A stretch of 36,276 nt of DNA from an uncultured Lachnospiraceae bacterium (GCA_900542015.1 UQLY01000021.1:1-36276), one strand, 5' to 3'; positions 6,828 to 15,185 are shown, counted from the first letter of the stretch. Program-made: numbers and translations. The notes: generated from the letters alone by a model not told the origin.

Positions 6828-8922
6828 AAGAGAAGTAAAAAATTATTTTCACACGGTAATAGGCTGGCTGTTTATGGCGGCGATCCTGTTTTCCATCAGC
6901 CTTTATTTTGTCGCCTATAACCTGTTTTCGGGAGACGCGTATTTTTCCGATGCCATCGGCTCGGCGGCGTTTATTCTGTTGCTTGCGGTCCCCGTCTTAA
7001 CCATGCGGGTGCTTGCGGAGGAGCGCAAGCAAAAGACGGACCAGTTGATTTTGACGGCGCCCGTAAGCGTGGGCGGCATTGTCTGCGGCAAGTTTTTGGC
7101 GATGGCGACCCTTATGACGATCCCGATGATCATTGTCTTATTTTATCCGCTGATCATGGGAAGATTCGGAGAAATCGGCTATACGCAGGCGTATGTGGCG
7201 ATCCTGGGGTACTGGCTGTATGGCTTATGCTGTATCGCCGTAGGTATGCTGATCTCTTCCATGACGGAGAATCAGGTCATATCGGCTGTTTTGACGTTTG
7301 CGGTATTGTTTGTAACTTATATTATGAGCGGGATCTGCTCTCTGATTTCCACGGATGGAAACTTACTTACGAAAATATTGGAATGCGGCGACTTTTACAG
7401 CAGATTTTCCAAATTTTTACAGGGAACGCTTTCCGTTAACGGGATGATCTATTTTGTATCCGTAACGGTGCTAATGCTGTTTCTGACTTGCCAGTCGATC
7501 CAGAAGCGCAGGTGGAGCATTTCCAGCAAGGCGGTAAAGAAGGGCGTGTTCAGCTCCACCCTTGTGATTGTGGGAATTGTACTTGCGGTTGCGGTAAATC
7601 TGGTGGCGGAGAATTTACCGGAGGAAATGAAATCGGTGGATGTGACCGGAAGCAAACTGTATTCCATTACGGATGATACCGAAGCGATCCTGGACGGGCT
7701 GACCGAGGATGTGACGATCTACGTGCTTGCCTCTGAGTCGGGGACGGATGAAACGATTAAGCAGATGCTGACCCGGTATGAAAGCCGTTCGCCCCATGTG
7801 CAGGTCGTATATAAGGACCCGGTAAAATATCCGCAGTTTGCGGCGGAGTACACCTCCGGCAGCATATCGTCAGGCAGTCTGATCGTTGTAAGCGACAAGC
7901 GCAGCAGAGTGGTTGATTATTATGATATGTATGAGACGGAAATCGATTATTACAGCTATTCTTCTTCGGTAACGGCTTATGACGGAGAAGGACAGCTCAC
8001 AAGCGCGATACAGTACGTTTTAAGCGATGATATGCCGAAAGTCTATGTGATTTCGGGACATGATGAGATCGAATTGGACGCCGGGTTTACCGAAGTGTGT
8101 GAAAAGGCGAACGTCGATCTGGAAACGATTACGCTGTTAAATTATGACGCCGTACCCGAGGATGCACAGGCAATTATGCTCTTGGCGCCCATCAGCGATT
8201 ATTTCGGGGATGATGCGGCTAAGATCAGGGATTACATGGCATCGGGAGGCAAAGCGCTGGCGCTGACCGCTTATACGCAGGAGGAAATGCCCAACTTTAA
8301 TTCCGTTTTGGAGGATTACGGCGTATCCGTTTCCAACAATATGATCTGCGAAAACAGCACAAGCAATTATTCCCAGAGCCCGCTTTATCTGATACCGAAC
8401 ATCGAAAGCAGCAGCGTTACATCGTCAATTGACAGTAACCGCCTGGTATTTATGCCGTATTCCGTTGTGCTGAACCTGGATGAAGAAAATGAGGATCTGA
8501 CCGTTACCGAATATCTGACGACTTCGGATTCCGCTGTGGCTAAGGCGAATATCAACGAGTCCGCGACGGCGGCTTATGAAGACGGCGATATACAGGGACC
8601 GTTCTGCCTGGGCGCTAAGATTGTAAAAAATGCGGACGGAGTGGAATCGGAGCTGACGATCTTTGCGTCGGATATGATTTTTACGGATCAGGTGGACACG
8701 GCGGTATCGGGAACAAACAGTATGCTCTTTAGCAATATACTGAGTGAAATGATCGATACGGAGACTGCGGTGGTGACAATACCGGCAAAGAGCTACAATT
8801 TATCCGCGATTACCGTGACGCAGACGGATTTTATCTGTATCAGCCTGGTTACCGTTATCTTACTGCCGGCAGGTATGCTGATCGCGGGCGTTGTAATCTG
8901 GGTTAGGAGACGCAGAAGATAG
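6811..8922 (+). CDS. fused ABC permease / GldG-like auxiliary protein
   Basis: A 703-residue fusion. The first part (about residues 1-240) is an ABC-2 type permease with about six membrane segments and the LAEERKQKTDQLILTAPVS motif typical of GldF-like permeases. A further membrane segment at about 250-270 leads into a large outer region (about 290-670) resembling GldG/ABC-auxiliary domains, with YVISGHDEIEL and a glutamine-amidotransferase-like fold expected. It ends with a membrane anchor and RRRRR. The ATG at 6811 is chosen because AAAGGAGGTG lies 6-15 nt upstream. An upstream in-frame GTG at 6802 overlaps that site. In gliding bacteroidetes GldF and GldG are separate; here they are one chain. 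The substrate is unknown. Confidence 0.88.
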   Translation: MPAIYKREVKNYFHTVIGWLFMAAILFSISLYFVAYNLFSGDAYFSDAIGSAAFILLLAVPVLTMRVLAEERKQKTDQLILTAPVSVGGIVCGKFLAMATLMTIPMIIVLFYPLIMGRFGEIGYTQAYVAILGYWLYGLCCIAVGMLISSMTENQVISAVLTFAVLFVTYIMSGICSLISTDGNLLTKILECGDFYSRFSKFLQGTLSVNGMIYFVSVTVLMLFLTCQSIQKRRWSISSKAVKKGVFSSTLVIVGIVLAVAVNLVAENLPEEMKSVDVTGSKLYSITDDTEAILDGLTEDVTIYVLASESGTDETIKQMLTRYESRSPHVQVVYKDPVKYPQFAAEYTSGSISSGSLIVVSDKRSRVVDYYDMYETEIDYYSYSSSVTAYDGEGQLTSAIQYVLSDDMPKVYVISGHDEIELDAGFTEVCEKANVDLETITLLNYDAVPEDAQAIMLLAPISDYFGDDAAKIRDYMASGGKALALTAYTQEEMPNFNSVLEDYGVSVSNNMICENSTSNYSQSPLYLIPNIESSSVTSSIDSNRLVFMPYSVVLNLDEENEDLTVTEYLTTSDSAVAKANINESATAAYEDGDIQGPFCLGAKIVKNADGVESELTIFASDMIFTDQVDTAVSGTNSMLFSNILSEMIDTETAVVTIPAKSYNLSAITVTQTDFICISLVTVILLPAGMLIAGVVIWVRRRRR

Positions 8923-8933
8923 GAGGCGGTCGT

Positions 8934-9506
8934 ATGAAAAAGCAAAAGAAACAATTGGCGGTGCTGTTAATCCTTTTAGCGGTCTGTGTGCTGGGTTATG
9001 TGCTGTTAAACCGCTATCAGGAAAAGAAAGAGGAAGAAGAAGCCGAAGAAAATGCGGCGGAGACGGTCTTTACGACGGACACTGAAAAGATAACGCAATT
9101 TTCTTATATGGCAGACGGCGTTACTTATCATTATGTCAAATCCGAAGATACGTGGACCTGTGAGGAAGAGCCGGAGCTGGAGCTTGATGGGACGCAGATC
9201 CTGACGCTGTTGTCCAATCTTGCGGAAATTACCTGCGACGAAGTTTTAACGGAGGTGGAGGATTATGACACCTATGGCTTTAACGACCCGTCGAATGTGA
9301 TTGAATTTCAGACCGAGGACGGAGAAAGCTATAGTATCACCATCGGAGATTATAATCAGACGGCGTATTGCTATTACTATATGACAAACATGTCGGAAAA
9401 TGTATATGTGGGAAATGCCTACGTATGTACCGCTTTTATGCAGACGCCGGATTATTATGAAGCGACGGAAACGGAAAATATGGTATCGGACAATACGGCA
9501 GAGTAG
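8934..9506 (+). CDS. DUF4340 domain membrane-anchored protein
   Basis: A 190-residue protein with an N-terminal membrane anchor (about residues 8-24), a short Lys/Glu-rich stretch and one DUF4340-like domain (Y-x-F-DPSNVIEFQTEDG). DUF4340 proteins usually accompany GldG-like ABC auxiliary proteins and are often longer (about 300 or more residues), so this is a short form. The ribosome site AGGAGGCGG lies just upstream, 12 nt after the previous stop. It closes the three-gene ABC operon. Confidence 0.85.
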   Translation: MKKQKKQLAVLLILLAVCVLGYVLLNRYQEKKEEEEAEENAAETVFTTDTEKITQFSYMADGVTYHYVKSEDTWTCEEEPELELDGTQILTLLSNLAEITCDEVLTEVEDYDTYGFNDPSNVIEFQTEDGESYSITIGDYNQTAYCYYYMTNMSENVYVGNAYVCTAFMQTPDYYEATETENMVSDNTAE

Positions 9507-9557
9507 GATTTCGCTGTGATTTGCATAGGCGGGAATAAAAATCAATAAAAATAATGG

Positions 9558-9586
9558 TTGACATCAACTTTGAAACATACTATAAT
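9558..9586 (+). promoter_or_regulatory. consensus sigma-A promoter of tRNA-Arg
   Basis: Exact TTGACA (9558-9563) and exact TATAAT (9581-9586) with a 17-bp spacer, 34 nt upstream of the tRNA. Confidence 0.95.
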
Positions 9587-9593
9587 AATTCTT

Positions 9594-9613
9594 GCTGTGA
9601 GGGAACTCACAGC
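9594..9613 (+). other. 5' leader hairpin of the tRNA-Arg transcript
   Basis: GCTGTGAG pairs perfectly with CTCACAGC around a GGAA tetraloop. It starts about 8 nt after the -10 box, so it would form at the extreme 5' end of the precursor, 7 nt before the mature tRNA. Confidence 0.75.
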
Positions 9614-9620
9614 AGGATAT

Positions 9621-9694
9621 GTGCGTTTAGCTCAGCTGGATAGAGCGTTTGGCTACGGACCAAAAGGTCGGGGGTTCGAATCCTCTAACGCACG
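9621..9694 (+). tRNA. tRNA-Arg(ACG)
   Basis: Acceptor GTGCGTT pairs with AACGCAC, discriminator G. The anticodon stem TTTGG/CCAAA encloses CTACGGA, giving ACG (A34 expected to become inosine). The T arm contains GGTTCGAATCC. CCA is not encoded. It is a single-gene unit with its own promoter and terminator. Confidence 0.95.
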
Positions 9695-9747
9695 CTACAG
9701 GTGCCTTGCAAAACCAGACAGGCGCCGCCGCAGTGAGGAAAAGAAGA

Positions 9748-9805
9748 AAGGGACAGCGATCAAAGAAAACCGGAAAACGTGTTTTCGCGATAGCTGTCCT
9801 TTTTT
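9748..9805 (+). terminator. terminator after tRNA-Arg
   Basis: AAGGGACAGC (9748-9757) pairs with GCTGTCCTT (9793-9801), then more T. The AAAAC/GTTTT interior adds a second stem. Confidence 0.8.
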
Positions 9806-9870
9806 CTGGGATCAAATTCTGACTACGGCGGCGCTTTTTTTGCATTTTTTCTCCCGATTTCCACAAAAGT

Positions 9871-9901
9871 ATGCAAGTTTGATGCAAAAGCGTGATTTAC
9901 T
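9871..9901 (+). promoter_or_regulatory. paired hexamers with 11-bp period before a -10-like box
   Basis: ATGCAA at 9871 and at 9882 (ATGCAA-N5-ATGCAA) are followed by TTTACT at 9896-9901, which may act as -10. There is no good -35 box. The same hexamer, period and distance to the -10 recur at 15099-15151. Confidence 0.45.
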
Positions 9902-9978
9902 ATTGTAAGAGGAAGCGAATCTCATGTCGAAAATTTTGTGCGGTTGGGGTTTGGAAGGGGTTAAGGGAGGAACTTTTG

Positions 9979-10851
9979 ATGAAAATACGGGAGAAGCTGT
10001 TTTATATTTTTTTGGCGGCAATGTTTGGAGGCTTGTTTTTGATCAGGACAATCTTTGTTTACGGGGCGGCGGACCAAGATGCGGAAAAAGTGAGAAAAGA
10101 GCAGATAAGAAGACTGCAGGCGGAACAGAACGCATATAGCGAGGCAATCGCGCAGGAGGCGTTTGGAGAGATCTGGAACACAATGCAAAAGACTGAGGTG
10201 CATTGGGAAACATCAGATAACACGTTGTTTGATTTTTTGCAGGCGCTTACCATTAAAAGACGCCTGGTAACAAGACTGTCCTTTGACGATTTAAAAGCAA
10301 TGTATCCCATAAACAATGCTTTTGTTACAAAGAAGGAACGCATGAAGGTAAGAGTACGGTATGGAGAAAATCCGGAATTTTTCGGTTTTGATTTTATTTA
10401 CGCATATGATGAAAATTTGTTATCCGTAGTTTACAGCGATATCAATGAGGAAGGAAAATTTACAAAAATCAATTTTAACGCTGATCCGAACCAGCGGCAG
10501 CCTCAGTGGAGGTTCGATTTTTACGGGAACCATGGAGTGGATGAATTGCATTCTTATAAAAATTTAGGAACTGACGGGCTGATCCGGTATGTTTTGACAA
10601 ATGAATGTTATTCCGCCGAGAGGTTTCTGGAGTTAAACGAAATTGAATCTGACGGGGAAAAAGAAGGGGATACCTGTGGGGAAAGTTATCTGGAGTATGG
10701 AGCATGCGAATCAAAGTACGGGAAACTGAATATTTTTTATTATTACGGTGCCGGAGAAGAGGCTTCCCGTCTGTTGATTTTATTTGAGGAAAACAGGCGG
10801 TATGACTATATTATGGTTTCGGATTATACGATTGAGGTCAGGCTGAAGTAA
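9979..10851 (+). CDS. secreted or membrane-anchored protein of unknown function
   Basis: A 290-residue protein that I do not recognise. It starts with a signal-like sequence (charged N-terminus, hydrophobic stretch at about residues 7-30), then a Lys/Glu/Gln-rich helix, then a mixed alpha/beta domain rich in Tyr and Phe. No lipobox Cys and no catalytic motif were seen. The ATG at 9979 is chosen for AAGGGAGGAAC just upstream. Longer in-frame starts lack a ribosome site and would hide the signal peptide. The upstream region carries the 11-bp-period repeats also found before the amidase/deacetylase gene, which hints at control by the neighbouring two-component system. Confidence 0.75.
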   Translation: MKIREKLFYIFLAAMFGGLFLIRTIFVYGAADQDAEKVRKEQIRRLQAEQNAYSEAIAQEAFGEIWNTMQKTEVHWETSDNTLFDFLQALTIKRRLVTRLSFDDLKAMYPINNAFVTKKERMKVRVRYGENPEFFGFDFIYAYDENLLSVVYSDINEEGKFTKINFNADPNQRQPQWRFDFYGNHGVDELHSYKNLGTDGLIRYVLTNECYSAERFLELNEIESDGEKEGDTCGESYLEYGACESKYGKLNIFYYYGAGEEASRLLILFEENRRYDYIMVSDYTIEVRLK

Positions 10852-10913
10852 AGATTCGCTTGCAGGAAAATGCCGGAGATACTAGAATAACAGATGAATA
10901 CTGTCGGCGATAA

Positions 10914-10967
10914 AAAATAGAAATTGTATTGAAAATAGAAATTGTGTTAAAAATGGGAATTATGTCA
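10914..10967 (+). repeat. three 18-bp direct repeats
   Basis: Units beginning AAAATAG or AAAATGG at 10914, 10932 and 10950 follow the pattern AAAATAGAAATTGTRTTR, the third less exact. They lie 48 nt before the start of the lipoprotein gene. Confidence 0.7.
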
Positions 10968-11014
10968 ATATATTAAAACGGGAGCGTATGATCGCCGGGG
11001 AGAGGAAAATATCA

Positions 11015-12199
11015 ATGCAGGATAAATGGGTAACAGCGCTGTTTGTTATCATAGGCTGCGTTTTACTGACAGGATGTAAGGGGCAGGAAACACAGGCGGA
11101 GGAAGGCGTGCCGTCAGCGGCGGTACCGGTGGCAACCGTGTCGGAAGCAGCCATTGATTTGCAGCAGGAGGAAACCGATGAAGAGGAATTGGAAGAGATA
11201 GAGGCATACCGGGCGCGGTTTGATGGGATCGGGAGCGTGGAAGAGATCGGGGAAAACGGCTATCGGATTTTGGAAGAGCAGACGTTTCCCGTGATTATGG
11301 AATCCTTTGGGCAGGAAGAATGTACATTTCTTGCCGCGATGGAAAAGCAGTATCACAGGCTGGCAATCTTTCTGGCGGATTCGGAAGGGAATATTTTATT
11401 TAAGACCAATCAGTTAGAGACCAACAACCGGGTCCCCGGGCAGTTGGAGCAGCCGACGAGGAGCGTGGCGGCGGTCAAATTTGCCGATCTGAACCGGGAC
11501 GGGCTGACGGATATTGTGCTGATTACCGGATGTGTGAACGGAAGCGGAGAATATGCGGGAAAGGATTATAAGGTCGGAGACGTGCTGTTTCAGGGAGAAC
11601 GGACCTTTTACCGGGACTGGCGTATCTCGGACAAGATCAACCGCTTTGATATGAATAAAAGCGTCAACTGTATTATTTCTTATGTGCGAGACGGTCAGTC
11701 CACGGAATTTCTGTATACGTCGAAGACCTTGGACGAGCTTTTGGAAAACGGGTTTTCCATTATAGAGGAGCAGCATTATACCAGACGATTTGAAAAGCTG
11801 GGAAAGATTCAGGTCGTTCCGGGGACTTATCATATGTCCGAATACGATATTTTTATGATCTATCTAATCGATGAGCAGGGGAATATCGTCTGGTGCTTCC
11901 AGCCGATGGGCAGCTATGACAATCTGTATTCTTTGCGGGGAATCGTCGGGAAAGATGTGGACGGCGACGGCATGAAGGATTTGATCGTGCTGGCGAGATA
12001 CAGTTATGAAGGCAAAGATGGAGAGCTTTTGATAGAGACGGCTTGTTCCATTTATTATCAGCGGACCGGGGGATTTGATATCGATACCGGCTTTACGGAG
12101 AGCTATCAGTGTACCCAGGAAGATACGATGGAGGATTTGATCCCCAAGATCAGGGCTTACTGGGGCTGGCAGGTTGAGGAGGAAGAAGAGAGTGATTAG
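11015..12199 (+). CDS. lipoprotein with FG-GAP/VCBS-like repeats, two-component operon
   Basis: A 394-residue predicted lipoprotein. Its signal peptide ends in a lipobox (LLTGC, with Cys at about residue 20), followed by an acidic linker. The body contains two DxNxDG/DxDxDG calcium-loop motifs (DLNRDGLTDI and DVDGDGMKDLIV) of the FG-GAP/VCBS beta-propeller kind. The ATG at 11015 is preferred to one at 10988 because GGGGAGAGG lies about 8 nt upstream and the signal peptide is then well formed. Its stop overlaps the response regulator start by 8 nt (GTGATTAG), so translation is coupled. It may sense or report envelope state to the kinase; that is inference from position. Confidence 0.8.
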   Translation: MQDKWVTALFVIIGCVLLTGCKGQETQAEEGVPSAAVPVATVSEAAIDLQQEETDEEELEEIEAYRARFDGIGSVEEIGENGYRILEEQTFPVIMESFGQEECTFLAAMEKQYHRLAIFLADSEGNILFKTNQLETNNRVPGQLEQPTRSVAAVKFADLNRDGLTDIVLITGCVNGSGEYAGKDYKVGDVLFQGERTFYRDWRISDKINRFDMNKSVNCIISYVRDGQSTEFLYTSKTLDELLENGFSIIEEQHYTRRFEKLGKIQVVPGTYHMSEYDIFMIYLIDEQGNIVWCFQPMGSYDNLYSLRGIVGKDVDGDGMKDLIVLARYSYEGKDGELLIETACSIYYQRTGGFDIDTGFTESYQCTQEDTMEDLIPKIRAYWGWQVEEEEESD

Positions 12200-12845
12200 G
12201 ATACTGATTGTGGATGATGAAAAGCCGATTTGCGATCTTATTGATATGAATCTGACGGCAGCAGGATACTTTTGTAAAAGCGTGCAGGACGGGCTGGCGG
12301 CGATTGATCTCATAGATAAGGAAGCCTTTGACTTGATTTTGCTGGACATTATGCTGCCCGGCGCGGACGGCTTTGATATTATGGAATATATCAGACCGCT
12401 GCAGATCCCGGTTATTTTTATAACTGCAAAAAATGATGTGAAGGATAAGGTAAAGGGGTTAAAACTCGGAGCGGAAGATTATCTGGTAAAGCCCTTTGAG
12501 GTGGTAGAACTTCTTGCCAGGGTCGAAGTGGTCCTGCGGCGTTTTAAGAAAACGGGCAATCTGCTGACGGCAGGAGAGATTGCGGTAGACTTAGAGGCGC
12601 GCAAGGTAACGCGGGCGGGGAAGCCGGTGGTGCTGACCAATAAGGAGTACGGATTATTGGTGCTGTTTATGCAAAACAAGAACATCGCGCTTTTTAAGGA
12701 AACGCTCTATGAAAAAGTGTGGAAAGACGATTATCTGGCGGACAGCCGCACGCTGGAGCTGCATGTGCAGAGGCTTCGTCGCAAAATGGGTTGGGAAAAG
12801 AATCTGGTTGCGGTATATAAAATCGGCTATCGGCTGGAGATATAG
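12192..12845 (+). CDS. OmpR/PhoB-family response regulator
   Basis: A 217-residue regulator. The receiver domain (about 1-115) has the acidic pair Asp8/Asp9, phosphoacceptor Asp52 in LLDIMLPG and Lys in YLVKPFE. The winged-helix domain (about 125-217) has TNKEYGLL and SRTLELHVQRLRRKMG. The GTG at 12192 is chosen because GAGGAGG lies about 8 nt upstream. A TTG at 12174 would start inside that site. The gene is coupled to the lipoprotein upstream and lies 14 nt before the kinase. OmpR-type proteins bind direct repeats with about 11-bp period, which fits the repeats at 9871 and 15099. Confidence 0.95.
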   Translation: MIRILIVDDEKPICDLIDMNLTAAGYFCKSVQDGLAAIDLIDKEAFDLILLDIMLPGADGFDIMEYIRPLQIPVIFITAKNDVKDKVKGLKLGAEDYLVKPFEVVELLARVEVVLRRFKKTGNLLTAGEIAVDLEARKVTRAGKPVVLTNKEYGLLVLFMQNKNIALFKETLYEKVWKDDYLADSRTLELHVQRLRRKMGWEKNLVAVYKIGYRLEI

Positions 12846-12859
12846 GAGAAGGGGAGCCT

Positions 12860-14284
12860 ATGAAATTTTCGTATAAAATATTGTTGTGCAGTATTATGAT
12901 CATGGCTGCGGCATTCGGATTCGGAGGTTTTTTCTTTGTCAATTATGTGTTCGATACATCTATGGACAGGTCCATCGGACAGGCAATGGACGACAGCAGC
13001 ATTTTACAGTTTGCGCTGGAAACGGCGGCGTTGAACATTCCCTCCAAGTATGATGTGCTGCAGGATTCCACCATTGAGGAAATCGGCGCAAATCTGGAGA
13101 GCAGCCAGAACGGCAGCCTCCTTCGGATATCGGATGAAAACGCGCAGACATTATATGCCAGCGAGGGTTTTGTGGAAGGGACAGAGCTTTTGGAGGCGAT
13201 GGAAGAACAGACGCGGATTTACCGGGTCATACATACGGGGGATCACTATTATGTTCAGACCGGTGCGGCAATCAGCGCGCTTGACAGGGATCTGTATCTG
13301 GAAACCATGCGGGATGTGACGGATGTGTTTACGGAGCGGCAGCAGGGTTTTTCCGTATACAGGCGGCTGACCTTTGCACTGTTGCTTATCAGCTCGGTTG
13401 CCATGAGCTTTATTTCCCATTGGCTGACGAAACCCATCCGGCTGTTGGCGAAAGCGACCAGGCAGATGACGGAGGGCGATTACAGTTATCGGGCGGAGCA
13501 GGTCAGCCATGATGAGATGGGACAACTGACGCAGGACTTTAACCGGATGGCGGAGGCTTTGGAAAAAACCATCCGCGAGCTGGAAGACGGCGTGCGGGCG
13601 AGAGAAGATTTTATCGCCGCATTTTCTCATGAATTAAAGACCCCGCTGACGGCGATTATCGGCTATGCGGACGTGCTGCGGTCGAGAAAGCTGGACGACG
13701 AGACGCATTTTATGTCGGCAAATTATATCTATACCGAGGGCAAGCGTCTGGAAGCCATGTCTTTAAGGCTTTTGGATATCATCGTGACCAAGCGTTACGA
13801 GCTGGAAGCATCCCGGGTAGACGTTAAGGTGCTGTTTGACTTTTTGCAGGAAGTGTATATCGGCAAAGAAGAAGTAACGATTGAGGTGCGGTATGAAAAA
13901 AGCGCCGTCTATGCGGAAACCAATCTGATCAAGACGGTGCTGATCAATCTGGTGGATAACGCGTGCAAGGCGTCGGAACCCGGAAGCAGGGTGGAGGTCT
14001 TCGGAAAGAAAATGGAAGAGGGGTATTTTTTTGCGGTTAAGGACTACGGAACGGGAATCGAGCCTGAAGAGTGTAAAAAGATTATGGAAGCGTTTTATAT
14101 GGTGGATAAATCCAGATCGCGCAGCAAAAACGGCGCGGGGCTGGGACTTGCCCTGTGTACCGAGATTTTAAGGCTGCACGGAAGCGAGCTGATGGTGGAA
14201 AGTACGCCGGGAGAGGGAAGCTGTTTCGGTTTCCTGCTCCCCTACGAGGAGGAAAAGGATCGTGAAGAAGGAACAGAAGCTTAA
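12860..14284 (+). CDS. membrane sensor histidine kinase
   Basis: A 474-residue kinase. The first membrane segment is at about 7-27, an extracellular sensor of about 140 residues follows, and the second membrane segment is at about 168-188. A HAMP domain leads into HisKA with FSHELKTPLT (His about 257), and the HATPase domain shows NLVDNACKAS (about 363), DYGTGIEPEE and GAGLGLALC (about 425). All motifs needed for activity are present. It partners the response regulator immediately upstream. Its 3' end overlaps the next gene by 23 nt. The architecture is like WalK-class and other envelope kinases but lacks an obvious PAS domain. Confidence 0.95.
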   Translation: MKFSYKILLCSIMIMAAAFGFGGFFFVNYVFDTSMDRSIGQAMDDSSILQFALETAALNIPSKYDVLQDSTIEEIGANLESSQNGSLLRISDENAQTLYASEGFVEGTELLEAMEEQTRIYRVIHTGDHYYVQTGAAISALDRDLYLETMRDVTDVFTERQQGFSVYRRLTFALLLISSVAMSFISHWLTKPIRLLAKATRQMTEGDYSYRAEQVSHDEMGQLTQDFNRMAEALEKTIRELEDGVRAREDFIAAFSHELKTPLTAIIGYADVLRSRKLDDETHFMSANYIYTEGKRLEAMSLRLLDIIVTKRYELEASRVDVKVLFDFLQEVYIGKEEVTIEVRYEKSAVYAETNLIKTVLINLVDNACKASEPGSRVEVFGKKMEEGYFFAVKDYGTGIEPEECKKIMEAFYMVDKSRSRSKNGAGLGLALCTEILRLHGSELMVESTPGEGSCFGFLLPYEEEKDREEGTEA

Positions 14285-15092
14285 TGCCGCTGTGATAGCG
14301 GTGGCGGTCGTTGTGCTGGTATTTGCGCTCTGGGGACCGGAGGCGCTTGCAAAATACAAGGACCGCGGACTCTTGAACCGGATTACCGTAGAGCCCGTTG
14401 AAAATGAGAGTGAGGGGTATCGTTATTCCATGAGCAGCAATGAAAAGCTGTACCTTTTGTCTAAATGCCTGGACAATCAGGTGCTGCCCGAGAGCGAATT
14501 AAGCGCGGCGGCTAAAGAGGAGACGGATGTGGATTATGAGGAACTGACGGGAACCTATGCTTTTGTGGTCAACTATCAGGGACCTTCGGATAAGGAAATT
14601 ACGGAAGAAGAAATCTTTGACGTATGCAACCGGGAATTGGAAGAACTGCACGGGCTTGGCGTGATCCCGGAAAGCGTCAGAGAGGTGTCGGCGGAAGCGT
14701 ATACGGCGGTGCTCTATTCCGCCATCGACGTATTGGAGCCGAGAAACAATCTTGCCGTGTGGAAGGTAAGTCTGTCCACCGACGTGCAGAATGCGGACAA
14801 GGCGAACCGGATGATCGACGTTTATATCGATGCGGATACGGGCAAAATCTATGAATTTTATGTCAGAACGGAAGGAACCTGGGAGGAGCTGCAGCCGGAG
14901 GGAATCGTGCACGCCTGGGGCGATTATCTGGGACTTACGGGACTGCAGCCCTACGAAACGGTAAATCCCTTATATGAGGAGACGGATCATATTGTAAAAT
15001 ATGCCGTTCCTGCCACGGAGGATGGCAGCACGGCGGTCACGCTGGGATTTTATGAAGGGATCAACGAATTGTTTTTAAAAATAGAAAAATAA
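14262..15092 (+). CDS. membrane-anchored protein with PepSY-like segment, kinase-linked
   Basis: A 276-residue protein starting with GTG at 14262, backed by GAGGAGG about 9 nt upstream and overlapping the kinase gene by 23 nt. It has one N-terminal membrane segment (about residues 7-24) and an extracellular part. The segment WKVSLST...VYIDADTGKIYEF (about 166-208) has the form of a PepSY/YycI-type motif. By position it resembles the YycH/YycI proteins that restrain WalK in Bacillus, but clear homology is not established. A role as a brake or co-sensor for the kinase is inference. I would not assign a name. Confidence 0.75.
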   Translation: MKKEQKLNAAVIAVAVVVLVFALWGPEALAKYKDRGLLNRITVEPVENESEGYRYSMSSNEKLYLLSKCLDNQVLPESELSAAAKEETDVDYEELTGTYAFVVNYQGPSDKEITEEEIFDVCNRELEELHGLGVIPESVREVSAEAYTAVLYSAIDVLEPRNNLAVWKVSLSTDVQNADKANRMIDVYIDADTGKIYEFYVRTEGTWEELQPEGIVHAWGDYLGLTGLQPYETVNPLYEETDHIVKYAVPATEDGSTAVTLGFYEGINELFLKIEK

Positions 15093-15098
15093 AAAATG

Positions 15099-15151
15099 AT
15101 GCAACAATGATGCAAAAAAGATGAAGTTTTGATGTCGCGCCTGTTTATACT
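15099..15151 (+). promoter_or_regulatory. four hexamers in 11-bp phase plus -10 box
   Basis: ATGCAA at 15099, ATGCAA at 15110, ATGAAG at 15121 and ATGTCG at 15132 are spaced exactly 11 bp apart, the last two degenerate. TATACT at 15146-15151 is a candidate -10 and no -35 consensus exists at the right distance, as in activator-dependent promoters. It lies 35 nt before the amidase/deacetylase start. Confidence 0.6.
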
Positions 15152-15185
15152 TTCTACAGATCAGAAAGTAAGAGGAGCGATAGAG

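Noticed and set aside
9558..9908. Open frame covering the tRNA-Arg gene
   Set aside because: It runs through a consensus promoter, a complete tRNA and a terminator, and has no ribosome site.
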